DNA of 64,000 nucleotides from Siphonodentalium dalli (lineage: Eukaryota; Mollusca; Scaphopoda; Gadilida; Siphonodentaliidae), in the NCBI GenBank assembly GCA_032622095.1, contig CP136062.1, positions 228,112,578-228,176,577 of the forward strand, in the 5' to 3' direction. Below, piece by piece: positions 63,101 to 64,000 of this stretch; the stretch's first letter is position 1; each line of letters opens with the position of its first letter. The position numbers were made by a program, and so were the translations under genes. The notes under the pieces are model-generated. The model worked only from the letters and a program-made list of their open reading frames with translations. It did not search any database and was not told where the DNA came from.

Positions 63101-63486
63101 TACGGGAAAACATGCATACTTCGCTTGGGGTGTGTTTTATCATCGGCGCGATACTTACAGCCGCGAATGACACATGTATTAACCATTGTTGTCTTTACGT
63201 TTTCTGATTTCGAACAATAGAATGTTTGACCCAAGCAGTGTCGAGTGCGTTTTAGTGAATCAGAATTCCATCAGTCTCCACATTCATCAGACCCCCACCC
63301 TAGACCCTGGAGCTACCCCACCCCCCCCCCCCCCCCCGCACTGGCCGGCAGTTCAACCTGACAATGATCACTCATTCACTGGGTTGCCTTGACTAGATTA
63401 ATTAAAAGTATCACCTCATGATCAAGACAACTTTTCTTTTTCTTCGGCTGTTGAAAAAATTGCGAGATTTTAGCTTGATTACTCAT
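14559..63486 (-). CDS. UNG: Uracil-DNA glycosylase, nine exons
   Basis: Base-excision-repair enzyme that removes uracil from DNA. Exons, 5' to 3': 63486-63415, 61512-61291, 47942-47808, 45269-45174, 38978-38924, 33746-33704, 27238-27150, 16805-16627 and 14708-14559. All introns are GT-AG and phases agree; total 1041 nt, 346 residues. Residues 4-11 (QAKISQFF) form a PCNA-interacting motif as in nuclear UNG2. Residues ~95-117 align with the RPA-binding helix region. The catalytic GQDPYH is residues 182-187 (general-base Asp184) and HPSPLS is 307-312 (His307). [13 protein letters not shown] and KKPIDW are also typical of family 1. The length is slightly above that of vertebrate UNG2, mainly in the variable linker at residues 20-95. 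Identification is from motif and sequence recall; the gene looks intact. Introns carry most of the mobile DNA in the window. Confidence 0.97.
14818..15125 (-). repeat. Interspersed repeat relic (GGCCATAACTCTGGA type)
   Basis: GGGCCATAACTCTGGAGAAAA, then AACCCAAATTCAAACTTGACC, ACATACCAAATTTGATTTCA, and TTATCATC before a GGACGGACGG run. The same skeleton appears at 26220, 31200, 53570 and 60955. It lies in UNG intron 8. Confidence 0.65.
15126..16461 (-). other. UNG intron 8, nothing recognised
   Basis: AT-rich intron. A loose ACCAGTG motif recurs (15203, 15217, 15631, 15652). No supported gene; the open frame at 15565-15804 shows no domain or splice context. Confidence 0.4.
16462..16582. mobile_element. 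GAGGTCCCC hairpin element
   Basis: Arms GAGCAGAATGAGGTTCCCTG and complement (CACCTTCTGGGGACCTCATT). It lies 45 bp beyond the UNG exon 8 donor, and extends the apparent open frame of that exon. Confidence 0.85.
16627..16805 (-). CDS. UNG: UNG exon 8
   Basis: Acceptor CTTTTTATCCTTGCAG, donor GTGAGT; 179 nt, phase 1 to 0. It encodes [20 protein letters not shown] through [17 protein letters not shown], with the Asn-containing LLLN uracil-recognition strand. Downstream of the donor the open frame runs into a hairpin element and is not coding. Confidence 0.98.
16971..19277 (+). mobile_element. 160-bp-repeat element, copy 2
   Basis: Begins AAATGAAAGTGTCAATGACA then CTGTAGCTCAACTTAGGTAG, and ends AAGTAAGTTGAGCTAAAAAA; the ends contain the short inverted repeat TAGCTCAACTTA. 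The interior alternates two monomer types: one with CAAAGGATTTAGTCATGCAA, the other with CAATGGATTGAATTTTGAAA. Intron 7 of UNG. Confidence 0.85.
19278..20170 (-). other. UNG intron 7, nothing recognised
   Basis: AT-rich single-copy-looking sequence between two 160-bp-repeat elements. No supported gene. Confidence 0.4.
20171..21750 (+). mobile_element. 160-bp-repeat element, copy 3
   Basis: Same ends and monomers as copy 2. Some monomers are truncated or fused (near 20560 and 21060-21130), showing internal deletion by unequal exchange. Confidence 0.85.
22179..22236. repeat. Perfect-stem hairpin with GCGGCCGC centre
   Basis: Arms AGTGTCTGAGACCAAATAATC and the near-exact complement GATTATTTGGCCTCAGACACT around the GC-only centre CGCGGCCGCGG. 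Confidence 0.9.
22237..23330 (-). other. UNG intron 7, nothing recognised
   Basis: No repeat or gene supported. The open frame at 22912-23319 has no recognisable domain and is in the antisense direction to UNG. Confidence 0.35.
23331..23560 (+). repeat. Diverged relative of the 160-bp repeat
   Basis: Two diverged units with TTTGGTGATGATCTGATGAG, GTGGCCTGTTGGGTGTGCCA and TTCCAAGATGGCCACTGG. A similar relic is at 61577-61870. Confidence 0.65.
23577..23692. mobile_element. GAGGTCCCC hairpin element
   Basis: Clean copy. Arms GCAGAATGAGGTCCCCAGTC and complement, loop GATGCTAGCCCACTATGTGG. Confidence 0.9.
24425..25025. mobile_element. Fold-back element with ~150-bp arms
   Basis: The left arm (24434-24600; GAATGATTTGCGGATGACGC, later GATTATGATGCAAGTTGTGT) pairs imperfectly with the right arm (24870-25015; complement of GAATGAGTTGCGGATGGCAC). 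The centre is about 270 bp. No open frame. Confidence 0.8.
25107..27062. mobile_element. Possible large element with ATGTTTACCCATACC ends
   Basis: Starts near GCAGATGTTTAACCCATACC and ends CATACTATGGTATGGGTAAACAT. The interior has repeated GGGTTAATTATTTT pieces and a right-hand part with GATCAAACCCATATTCGAAC, a GACGGACGGACAG stretch and GAGTGGTCAATCCGG. Similar right ends occur at 31200-31612 and 53570-53840. The left boundary is tentative. Confidence 0.5.
27150..27238 (-). CDS. UNG: UNG exon 7
   Basis: Acceptor TTGATCATTTCAG, donor GTATGT; 89 nt, phase 2 to 1. It encodes [20 protein letters not shown] and GYLVGWARQ, equivalent to the family N-x-YKEL...PxHG-x-L-x-GWA-x-Q block. Confidence 0.96.
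27457..27700. mobile_element. TTAA-flanked miniature element (CCCTTTACCCAACA ends)
   Basis: TTAA at 27453-27456 and 27701-27704. Ends are CCCTTTACCCAACA and its complement TTGGGTAAAGGG. The core is the palindrome with CCCTGTGCCAATGCATTCTC arms. It also has a tandem AAAACCGGCC motif. UNG intron 6, 219 bp upstream of exon 7. Confidence 0.85.
28490..29460. mobile_element. Possible inverted-repeat element
   Basis: GCCGGGCGACAAATCACACTG and CCCGGGAGACATTG on the left resemble the complement of TCTCGGGAGACATTGAGATTTGTCACCCG on the right. The pairing is imperfect, the boundaries are uncertain and I see no target duplication. Confidence 0.35.
29788..30669. mobile_element. Non-autonomous hAT transposon
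   Basis: Terminal inverted repeats CAGAGGCGGACTGG and CCAGTCCGCCTCTG, flanked by a perfect 8-bp target duplication AAACCATG (29780-29787 and 30670-30677). An 8-bp duplication with CAGAGGCGG-type ends is characteristic of hAT elements. It is 882 bp with no transposase. It contains a 32-G run and a short tandem repeat at 30497-30590 (AAATTTGTCAGTGTA). Confidence 0.9.
30134..30165 (+). repeat. 32-base G homopolymer
   Basis: Uninterrupted G32 inside the hAT element. In the UNG pre-mRNA it would be a C32 run. The exact length may be an assembly estimate. Confidence 0.9.
31200..31612 (+). repeat. Interspersed repeat relic (GATCAAACCCATATTC type)
   Basis: Two units of AAAATCGGATCAAACCCATA and GATCTGTATTTTGGGCTGAG, a GGACAGACGGATGGACGG stretch, GTGGTCAATCCGGACGTCGA, and the palindromic end CCATACTATGGTATGGGT. 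Confidence 0.7.
31711..32080 (+). repeat. 89-bp tandem repeat, four units
   Basis: Units begin CAGTGGGTAAATGTAACCCA at about 31711, 31800, 31889 and 31978, with a partial start at 32067. They are nearly identical, so open frames across it on the minus strand are repeat artefacts. UNG intron 6. Confidence 0.95.
32706..32940. mobile_element. TTAA-flanked miniature element (CCCTTTGAGTGCCAGG ends)
   Basis: TTAA at 32702-32705 and 32941-32944. Ends are CCCTTTGAGTGCCAGG and complement. The core palindrome has arms CCAATGCATTCTCTTATATA, and GCCGATGAGATCGGC lies near the right end. This is the complete version of the copy cut by the window start. Confidence 0.92.
33001..33142 (+). repeat. 14-bp tandem repeat
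   Basis: About ten copies of TTTACATAGAATGG, two of them shortened by deletion of AC near 33060-33080. Confidence 0.95.
33176..33580. mobile_element. TTAA-flanked miniature element (CCCTTTACCCAACA ends)
   Basis: TTAA at 33172-33175 and 33581-33584. It contains two core palindromes in tandem, separated by an A-rich spacer. UNG exon 6 is 123 bp away. Confidence 0.88.
33704..33746 (-). CDS. UNG: UNG exon 6 (43-nt microexon)
   Basis: Acceptor TTCATTGTAG, donor GTACGT; 43 nt, phase 1 to 2. It encodes [13 protein letters not shown], matching the conserved LCFSV...PPPS segment that packs against the uracil pocket. Confidence 0.95.
33747..34214 (-). other. UNG intron 5, 3' end, nothing recognised
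   Basis: AT-rich intron sequence between exon 6 and the repeats; no gene or repeat supported. Confidence 0.4.
34215..34400 (+). repeat. Two short tandem duplications
   Basis: A roughly 59-bp duplication (CAGTAAATTTTAAGTCTATA to ATCCGGGAACCAAAATAAT), then about four copies of the 23-bp unit CATATTCTAAGCTGACGGCA. Confidence 0.85.
34676..35492 (-). repeat. UNG exon-5-derived 42-bp minisatellite, block 1
   Basis: About 20 units. On the minus strand each reads ATATATATCATGGTCC, AAACCAAGCTCATG, then GTGGGTACTAAG. The first part matches the 3' end of UNG exon 5 (coding YHGPNQAH) and the second is its splice donor plus intron start. Units vary from about 30 to 46 bp through TA-repeat length and internal deletions. 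Confidence 0.97.
35493..36660. mobile_element. hAT-like element inserted in the minisatellite
   Basis: Inverted repeats of about 70 bp start CTAGTCCAAGTCTTCTTGTA and end with the complement. The 8-bp target duplication GTTTGGAC (35485-35492, 36661-36668) is part of the minisatellite unit, so the insertion came after the array formed. No transposase frame in 1168 bp. Confidence 0.9.
36661..37028 (-). repeat. UNG exon-5-derived minisatellite, block 2
   Basis: About eight units in the same orientation as block 1, between two inserted transposons. Several carry ACAATGAG instead of ACCATGAG, a sub-variant confined to this block. Confidence 0.96.
37029..38634. mobile_element. CAGGGTTTCC inverted-repeat element inserted in the minisatellite
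   Basis: Starts CAGGGTTTCCGCCAGGAGG and ends TAACGGAAACCCTG. Flanked by the 7-bp direct repeat TCTTAGT (37022-37028, 38635-38641), which is minisatellite sequence. It contains a nested TTAA-flanked element at 37232-37445. No transposase frame in 1606 bp. Confidence 0.85.
37232..37445. mobile_element. TTAA-flanked miniature element, nested, inverted
   Basis: Reverse orientation of the 32706-32940 element. TTAA at 37228-37231 and 37446-37449, CCCTTTGAGTGCCAGG ends, core palindrome present. Order of events: minisatellite, then the CAGGG element, then this one. Confidence 0.92.
38635..38978 (-). repeat. UNG exon-5-derived minisatellite, block 3, ending in the real exon
   Basis: About seven units of 42 bp. 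The last, at the high-coordinate end, is the genuine exon 5 (38924-38978): it alone continues upstream into CAAGATCCATATCATGG and GTGGTTATTTTGG ([11 protein letters not shown]). This places the origin of the array at the exon. Confidence 0.97.
38924..38978 (-). CDS. UNG: UNG exon 5 (catalytic water-activating loop)
   Basis: Acceptor TTTTGTTTCCAG, donor GTGGGTAC; 55 nt, phase 0 to 1. It encodes [18 protein letters not shown] and the first base of the next glycine. It contains the general-base Asp. This small exon is the parent of the 42-bp minisatellite that begins immediately after it. Confidence 0.97.
39304..43477 (+). mobile_element. 160-bp-repeat element, copy 4 (longest)
   Basis: About 4.2 kb with the same AATGAAAGTGTCAATGACAC start and AAGTTGAGCTAAAAATG end. 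The right half is more homogeneous (CTAAAGGATTTAGTCATACA monomers), and larger blocks of several monomers are themselves duplicated (compare 41220-41580 with 42660-43030). A CACACACACAC run is at 43390-43414. UNG intron 4. Confidence 0.88.
43806..44078. mobile_element. GAGGTCCCC hairpin element, two partial copies
   Basis: A half copy (GACCTCATTCTGCTTAGGCC) at 43810-43850 and a fuller copy at 43981-44072 with arms GCAGAATGAGGTCCCCAGAG and a decayed complement. Confidence 0.7.
44070..45104. mobile_element. Inverted-repeat element with CCGAGAACAA termini
   Basis: CCTATTTACCGAGAACAACC at 44085 matches the complement at 45061-45090. The left end has one extra AACCGAGAAC. The 8-bp CTGCAAAT on both sides (44070 and near 45097) may be a target duplication in the adjoining hairpin element. 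Inside, a tandem direct repeat lies at 44795-44880, and a 70-codon open frame at 44248-44460 starts in the element and is not recognised. Confidence 0.7.
45174..45269 (-). CDS. UNG: UNG exon 4
   Basis: Acceptor CTTTCTTTTTCAG, donor GTAAGA; 96 nt, phase 0. It encodes [20 protein letters not shown] and [12 protein letters not shown], matching the YPP...VF.WT..CDI block before the catalytic loop. Confidence 0.97.
45424..45560. mobile_element. GAGGTCCCC hairpin element
   Basis: Arms GCAGAATGAGGTCCCCAGAG and near-exact complement, loop GATGCTATCCCGCACAGTGG. It lies 155 bp upstream of UNG exon 4. Confidence 0.9.
45561..46756 (-). other. UNG intron 3, nothing recognised
   Basis: AT-rich intron. 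The open frame at 46150-46392 has no splice support or recognisable domain. Confidence 0.4.
46757..47170 (+). repeat. Roughly 205-bp direct duplication
   Basis: Two tandem copies beginning TGGTCATTCTTTATAGTGGA, each ending in a T-run followed by TTGGCCTTA. Related inverted sequence occurs near 52790-52960. Confidence 0.9.
47205..47364 (+). repeat. 78-bp direct duplication
   Basis: Two copies of TAACATTCTGGATTATTAAT through TATTCCGGCTTTATATTACA. Confidence 0.9.
47443..47740. mobile_element. GAGGTCCCC hairpin element plus a partial second copy
   Basis: A complete copy at 47455-47560 followed by a half copy at 47666-47730 (CACCCTCTGGGGACCTCATT, GCAAATGACAGGCACACTG). They lie directly downstream of the UNG exon 3 donor. 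Confidence 0.85.
47808..47942 (-). CDS. UNG: UNG exon 3
   Basis: Acceptor ATATCTTAAG, donor GTAAGG; 135 nt, phase 0. It encodes [14 protein letters not shown] through [17 protein letters not shown], the helix leading into the catalytic domain. The surrounding open frame extends beyond both splice sites into repeats. Confidence 0.95.
48057..48437. mobile_element. TTAA-flanked miniature element (CCCTTTACCCAACA ends)
   Basis: TTAA at 48053-48056 and 48438-48441. Same structure as 33176-33580, with two core palindromes. It lies 115 bp upstream of UNG exon 3. Confidence 0.88.
48830..50061. mobile_element. CAGGGTTTCC inverted-repeat element, third copy
   Basis: Ends CAGGGTTTCCGCTAGGGG and GGCAGAAACCCTG. 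The flanks (TATATAT, TTAATAT) are too AT-rich to prove a target duplication. It may be two separate end fragments. Confidence 0.55.
49030..51170. repeat. Old ~2.1-kb imperfect inverted repeat
   Basis: About 400-bp arms: CACAGGTAAGCAACAAGACA, TGTCTTTATTTTATTCCCTG, GGATGACGTCACATCGG on the left, against complements of CACAGGTAAGCCAAGGTGAC, CAGAGAATAAAATAAAGACA and CCGATGTGACGTCATCC on the right. Just beyond the right arm, 51173-51216 resembles the end of the 35493-36660 element. Confidence 0.75.
51217..51900 (-). other. UNG intron 2, nothing recognised
   Basis: No supported gene or repeat. Confidence 0.35.
51905..52110. repeat. GC-rich block with ACCGCGGT palindromes
   Basis: A sharp GC-rich island in AT-rich DNA. 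ACCGCGGT occurs at 51930-51937, 51961-51968, 51993-52000 and 52089-52096, with further GCGGT/ACCGC pieces. The ends (AAATGACCGCGGTGTA and ATGACCGCGGTCATTACCGG) can pair with each other. Confidence 0.8.
52111..53569. other. UNG intron 2: relics and low complexity
   Basis: A decayed TTAA-element core lies at 52185-52240. An inverted relative of the 46757 duplication (GTTTTGGTTCTCGGGCAA) lies at 52790-52960, and A/T homopolymer-rich sequence at 53335-53560. No gene. Confidence 0.5.
53570..53840 (+). repeat. Interspersed repeat relic (GATCAAACCCATATTC type)
   Basis: GGCCATAACTCAGTTAAAAA, CGGATCAAACCCATATTCGA, a CAGACAGACAGACGGACAGA run, GAGTGGTCAATCCGGACAAT, and the palindromic end CCATACTATGATATGGGTAA. 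It directly precedes the LINE. Confidence 0.75.
53883..53900 (+). promoter_or_regulatory. YY1-like site at the LINE 5' end
   Basis: AAAATGGCGGC (53888-53898), preceded by ACTTCCGG, lies within 22 bp of the element start. A YY1 site at the extreme 5' end directs start-site choice in human L1; the same role here is inference. Confidence 0.5.
54019..54963 (+). CDS. LINE ORF1: L1-type nucleic-acid-binding protein
   Basis: 314 residues from the first ATG; a second ATG at 54100 (MTAVMETRQ) could also serve. Residues ~30-185 are rich in heptad-like E/K/L/V patterns and predict a long coiled coil that would trimerise. Residues ~186-270 ([18 protein letters not shown] through [20 protein letters not shown]) match the RRM-like domain of L1 ORF1 (Transposase_22 family), and the rest ([18 protein letters not shown]) matches its C-terminal domain. 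It would package the element's RNA. No frameshift or internal stop. Confidence 0.9.
   Translation: MACVQKVLRSEKKYSFFTTRNKETQSAMTAVMETRQSKDKQVEQNEKLENLYKCKDFSDISKCFVQLHQSIGGRLDCVEKTVVELQKKMEDVEKTSKNSAESVKSLRDDTNAVEEKVAKQEETLDELKVSIDFVHEDLKEKIKECGSESISALEDKVNSFSEKLNNLEIAHTKLDLWGRKWNLVLRGIKGSRSETPRITSGKALDFFSSELHIQEEQLRDMFLGACHRLPSGRDSCPDIMIRFLSLPDRDMVLNSAKKLPPGSSAGVSIDLPPSVSKFRGELLRERAALPEKEKKQTKLVYMKQEPFLKLVTKK
54964..56406 (+). other. Unusually long LINE inter-ORF spacer
   Basis: 1443 bp separate ORF1 from ORF2; most L1-like elements have tens of bases. It holds TA runs at 54996-55012 and 55557-55576 and a T20 run near 55767-55785. I see no third conserved ORF. The frames at 55835-56032 and 56136-56420 are short and lack motifs; the second slightly overlaps ORF2. 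Confidence 0.7.
56407..60225 (+). CDS. LINE ORF2: endonuclease and reverse transcriptase
   Basis: 1272 residues. The N-terminal AP-endonuclease-like domain has MNCRGLSS (residues 11-18), GDWNV (142-146), ARLDYFLVS (~203) and SDH (228-230), the metal-binding and catalytic residues. The reverse transcriptase has LLDFEKAFD (Asp614), [13 protein letters not shown] and the YADD active site (714-717). A C-terminal zinc knuckle CX2CX8HX4C lies at 1148-1165. Domain order and the RPISLLNVD and [10 protein letters not shown] signatures point to the L1/Tx1 group rather than RTE, CR1 or Jockey. The protein nicks DNA and reverse-transcribes the RNA at the nick. All catalytic residues are present. Confidence 0.96.
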   Translation: MKMANISIGAMNCRGLSSDHVKRRDLFNRCRARYDISLLIDTHSSKETEKRWRMEWGYEAIFSSFSSAKRGVAIIFKNSIQYEIHEIVADDGGNYIILDITIQHQRLSLCAVYGPNEDSPMFFEKLFNKIDKLENSSIIIAGDWNVPQDYSIDTIHYKQKNNTKSNEKMKFWQMRLDLHDTWRLHNPGIKRYSWRGPGSKMARLDYFLVSSDLQSFIKKSDIHISYKSDHSPVSLTIQFVSHPRGRGTWKFNNSLLRDKKYIELVKTIIAEVVDQYVNNNTENIRIGEENLFKINDQLFWETLKIMIRGPTIAYSSNLKKGRNESENKLETEISRLSEILDNGDESVAAKIDKLKSELIELRDKKIQGIILRTKAKWKVEGEKSTKYFCNLEKRSYTEKTIAKLIKSDGSEITELSDIIEEQHNFYKNLYESKIEPTAGDEENNFLDVENPFLNFLDTQETESLEGQLTEYECTASLKKIKNEKSPGSDGYTAEFYKFFWKDLGQFVVNSLNYGFRTQKLSVTQRCGIITCLPKPNKPKEYIKNWRPISLLNVDVKIGSTVIANRVKKVLPKLISDSQLGFLAGRYIGESTRLTFDLLEKCEQRDIPGLLVLLDFEKAFDSLEWSYLENCLKFYKFGPDIIGWVKTFYSDIFSYIVNNGNLSNKIDIHRGVRQGDPLSPYLFILAVETLSASLKNNIDINGIKINKTEYMVSQYADDMNLFLRNDSHSLNEALNTVRNFAKITGLKANFQKTQVLWIGSKRGCGEEIPTEENILWNHSNSVTILGIEFNLFNDDYIENNYKTKIKKLENLLNDWSFRQLSLTGKTTVIKTLALPMLIHCLSVLPPPSKDTSLKIQQIFYRFLWSGKKDKIKRNVIINEIENGGLKFPHIDSFANALKMTWIQKLLDTSNNASWKNIILDDLEPFGGPKVWFFQNEALTIMANKVNPFWKSVIQAWSLVDQDISTAPQDIQSQSIYWNKYIKIDNHMLLNTKWIKQGVFFINDLMKDDGGLLDYPSFCSTYNLQIPFTHYQGLLNAIPSQWRACLRNSEKLESIKKEKIEILGNALTPCKIFYPIILRQYAETPSHIQKKWSNRLGIALCDLDWKQIYRNPYHITDDTGLISFQYKINQDILYTNSKLFKCKLSETELCSFCGNTKETVIHLFWDCPISKSVLLQLQHKLKEKCDITFELKPEYTVLGMHGDIHPNDTLDICTMLYRKFIYSCKMRATNPTINGLLEFFKYYKRIETLNTYSLNDRSKKYGERWEALEAILSN
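60571..60954 (-). other. UNG intron 2, nothing recognised
   Basis: LINE 3' flank; AT-rich, no gene or clear repeat. Confidence 0.4.
60955..61215 (+). repeat. Interspersed repeat relic (GGCCCACAACTCC type)
   Basis: TTTAAATTTGACCTGTATTG, AAAGGCCCACAACTCCAGAA, CGAACTTGGCCTGTATTTTG, CCACATACCAAGTTTAGTTG, then a GGACAGACAGACAGATG run. It is related to the 14818-15125 relic. Confidence 0.65.
61291..61512 (-). CDS. UNG: UNG exon 2 (disordered linker)
   Basis: Acceptor TTATGTTTGCAG, donor GTAGTG; 222 nt, phase 0 at both ends. It encodes 74 polar residues (S, N, E, K rich) from [11 protein letters not shown] to DLALSPEQK. The last residues start the RPA-binding helix region. Confidence 0.93.
61577..61870 (+). 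repeat. Diverged relative of the 160-bp repeat
   Basis: AAATCCAAGATGGCTGCTGG and GTAAAATCCAAGATGGCCAC with GGGTGTGCCAAATGAT, like 23331-23560. UNG intron 1. Confidence 0.65.
61890..62680 (-). other. UNG intron 1, nothing recognised
   Basis: AT-rich; no supported feature apart from the THAP-like exon that follows. Confidence 0.35.
62686..63186 (-). pseudogene. THAP-type zinc-finger exon, interrupted by a miniature element
   Basis: Minus strand, ATG at 63186. [17 protein letters not shown] then [11 protein letters not shown] fits the start of a THAP domain (C-x4-C, then the FHxFP-like HVFP). At 63101-63102 a 388-bp element interrupts it. After the element (62710 down) the frame resumes and reaches the donor AAG/GTAATG at 62685. 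THAP domains bind DNA as C2CH zinc fingers; the later C and H would lie in further exons, which I could not find. It sits in UNG intron 1 in the sense direction. It may be an independent gene remnant or an old transposase fragment. Confidence 0.55.
62713..63100. mobile_element. TA-flanked miniature element with GCGC palindromes
   Basis: Inverted ends TGGGAGGCCAAATTCACATT and complement, about 37 bp with two mismatches, flanked by TA on both sides (Tc1/mariner-like target). The interior has about seven copies of the palindrome AATTGCGCTGAAGCGCAATT or close variants, which read as CAEAQLN when translated. Confidence 0.85.
63321..63337 (+). repeat. 17-base C homopolymer
   Basis: C17 in UNG intron 1, about 80 bp from the exon 1 donor; G17 in the UNG pre-mRNA. 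Confidence 0.9.
63415..63486 (-). CDS. UNG: UNG exon 1 (start codon, PIP box)
   Basis: ATG at 63486; 24 residues [11 protein letters not shown] followed by [13 protein letters not shown]; donor GTGATA; phase 0. QxxIxxFF is a consensus PCNA-interacting motif and the KKKK cluster is a likely nuclear-localisation element. This is the nuclear form; no mitochondrial leader is visible here. Confidence 0.92.
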
Positions 63487-63543
63487 CCGGAGTATGAAAA
63501 TAAAGTTGTAACTGCTTTTCGTCAACTGCATGAACTAGCATTA

Positions 63544-63622
63544 CCCGCCAAAATTAAATTTACACGAGGGGAATTCCCTCGAAAACTCCGGGAATTTTCA
63601 TTGACTTCCGGTGACGTCCAAT
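63544..63622 (-). promoter_or_regulatory. UNG: UNG proximal promoter elements
   Basis: On the UNG strand, TTTGGCGGG (63544-63552), an E2F-type site, lies 58-66 bp upstream of the ATG. Further upstream, ACTTCCGG (ETS, 63604-63611), GTGACGTC (CRE-like, 63611-63618) and CCAAT (63618-63622, plus strand) are packed together. There is no TATA box. E2F control fits the known S-phase expression of nuclear UNG in mammals; its use here is inference. Confidence 0.6.
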
Positions 63623-63926
63623 CGGTGCGTCGATCGAGTCCACCGCTCTAATTGTCACCGTAAACAAATTAGAATAATTGGACTTCAATTTAATTGTATT
63701 TAACTCTCTTTACCAGATTGACGACAACACATAATCAGAGACTAAGCACCTAGATATTACAGCACCAACAACAGTTAAAACACAGGTGTCCTTAATCAGC
63801 AAGAAATGATTACGAAGTCAACAACAACAACATGTAACACATGAATTAATTCAAGATATGTAGATATTACAGTGCAGGAACAAATTCTAGTTGTAGATGC
63901 ACTGGTCCAGGTCACAGTTGTTGGCC

Positions 63927-64000
63927 ATTATATATAAGTAGTAGCCCTAGAGTAAGAATAATATATTATTCTTACTCTAGGGCTACTACTTATATATAAT
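63927..64000. repeat. Perfect 74-bp palindrome at the window edge
   Basis: 37-bp arms with no mismatch, centred between 63963 and 63964. The left arm starts ATTATATATAAGTAGTAGCC. It may continue past the window end. Confidence 0.95.

Noticed and set aside
63117-63186. Alternative donor GTAAGT inside the THAP exon (after CGCGGCT)
   Set aside because: A splice there would cut between the two domain cysteines and the HVFP motif; the downstream donor keeps the domain pattern. It is recorded as possible but not preferred.

Overview
Eukaryotic, AT-rich, intron-rich genomic DNA packed with non-autonomous transposons and tandem repeats. The repeat families resemble ones I associate with marine molluscs, especially bivalves; that placement is inference, not a search result. 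I see no bacterial operons, CRISPR array, rRNA or convincing tRNA.

Two host genes converge tail to tail. On the plus strand, seven exons between 381 and 11239 form the 3' part of a protein I do not recognise. Their splice phases all agree, giving 524 complete residues plus a stop. On the minus strand, nine exons between 63486 and 14559 give a complete uracil-DNA glycosylase (UNG). It has 1041 nt of coding sequence, 346 residues, an N-terminal PCNA-binding motif, the GQDPYH and HPSPLS catalytic motifs, and a compact promoter with E2F, ETS, CRE and CCAAT-like sites. The gene spans 49 kb because its introns are full of mobile DNA.

The most unusual structure is in UNG. Intron 5 holds about 35 copies of a 42-bp tandem repeat that is a copy of the 3' end of catalytic exon 5 (25 nt) plus its splice donor and the first intron bases (17 nt). 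The array is split into three blocks by two terminal-inverted-repeat transposons with target-site duplications. Separately, the end of the last UNG exon is tandemly repeated with a 58-bp period, and the present stop codon lies at the first repeat junction.

Mobile elements: an L1/Tx1-type LINE with both ORFs open (53877-60556) in UNG intron 2, antisense; hAT-like elements with target duplications; TTAA-flanked miniature elements that share one palindromic core but have different ends; a hairpin element family around a GAGGTCCCCAGAGGGTGAAT core; four large elements made of a degenerate ~160-bp tandem repeat (2.4-4.5, 17.0-19.3, 20.2-21.7 and 39.3-43.5 kb); and several fold-back elements. A THAP-type zinc-finger exon in UNG intron 1 is interrupted by a TA-flanked miniature element.

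Stretches not listed are intronic or intergenic AT-rich DNA in which I saw nothing supportable; the longer ones have their own entries.
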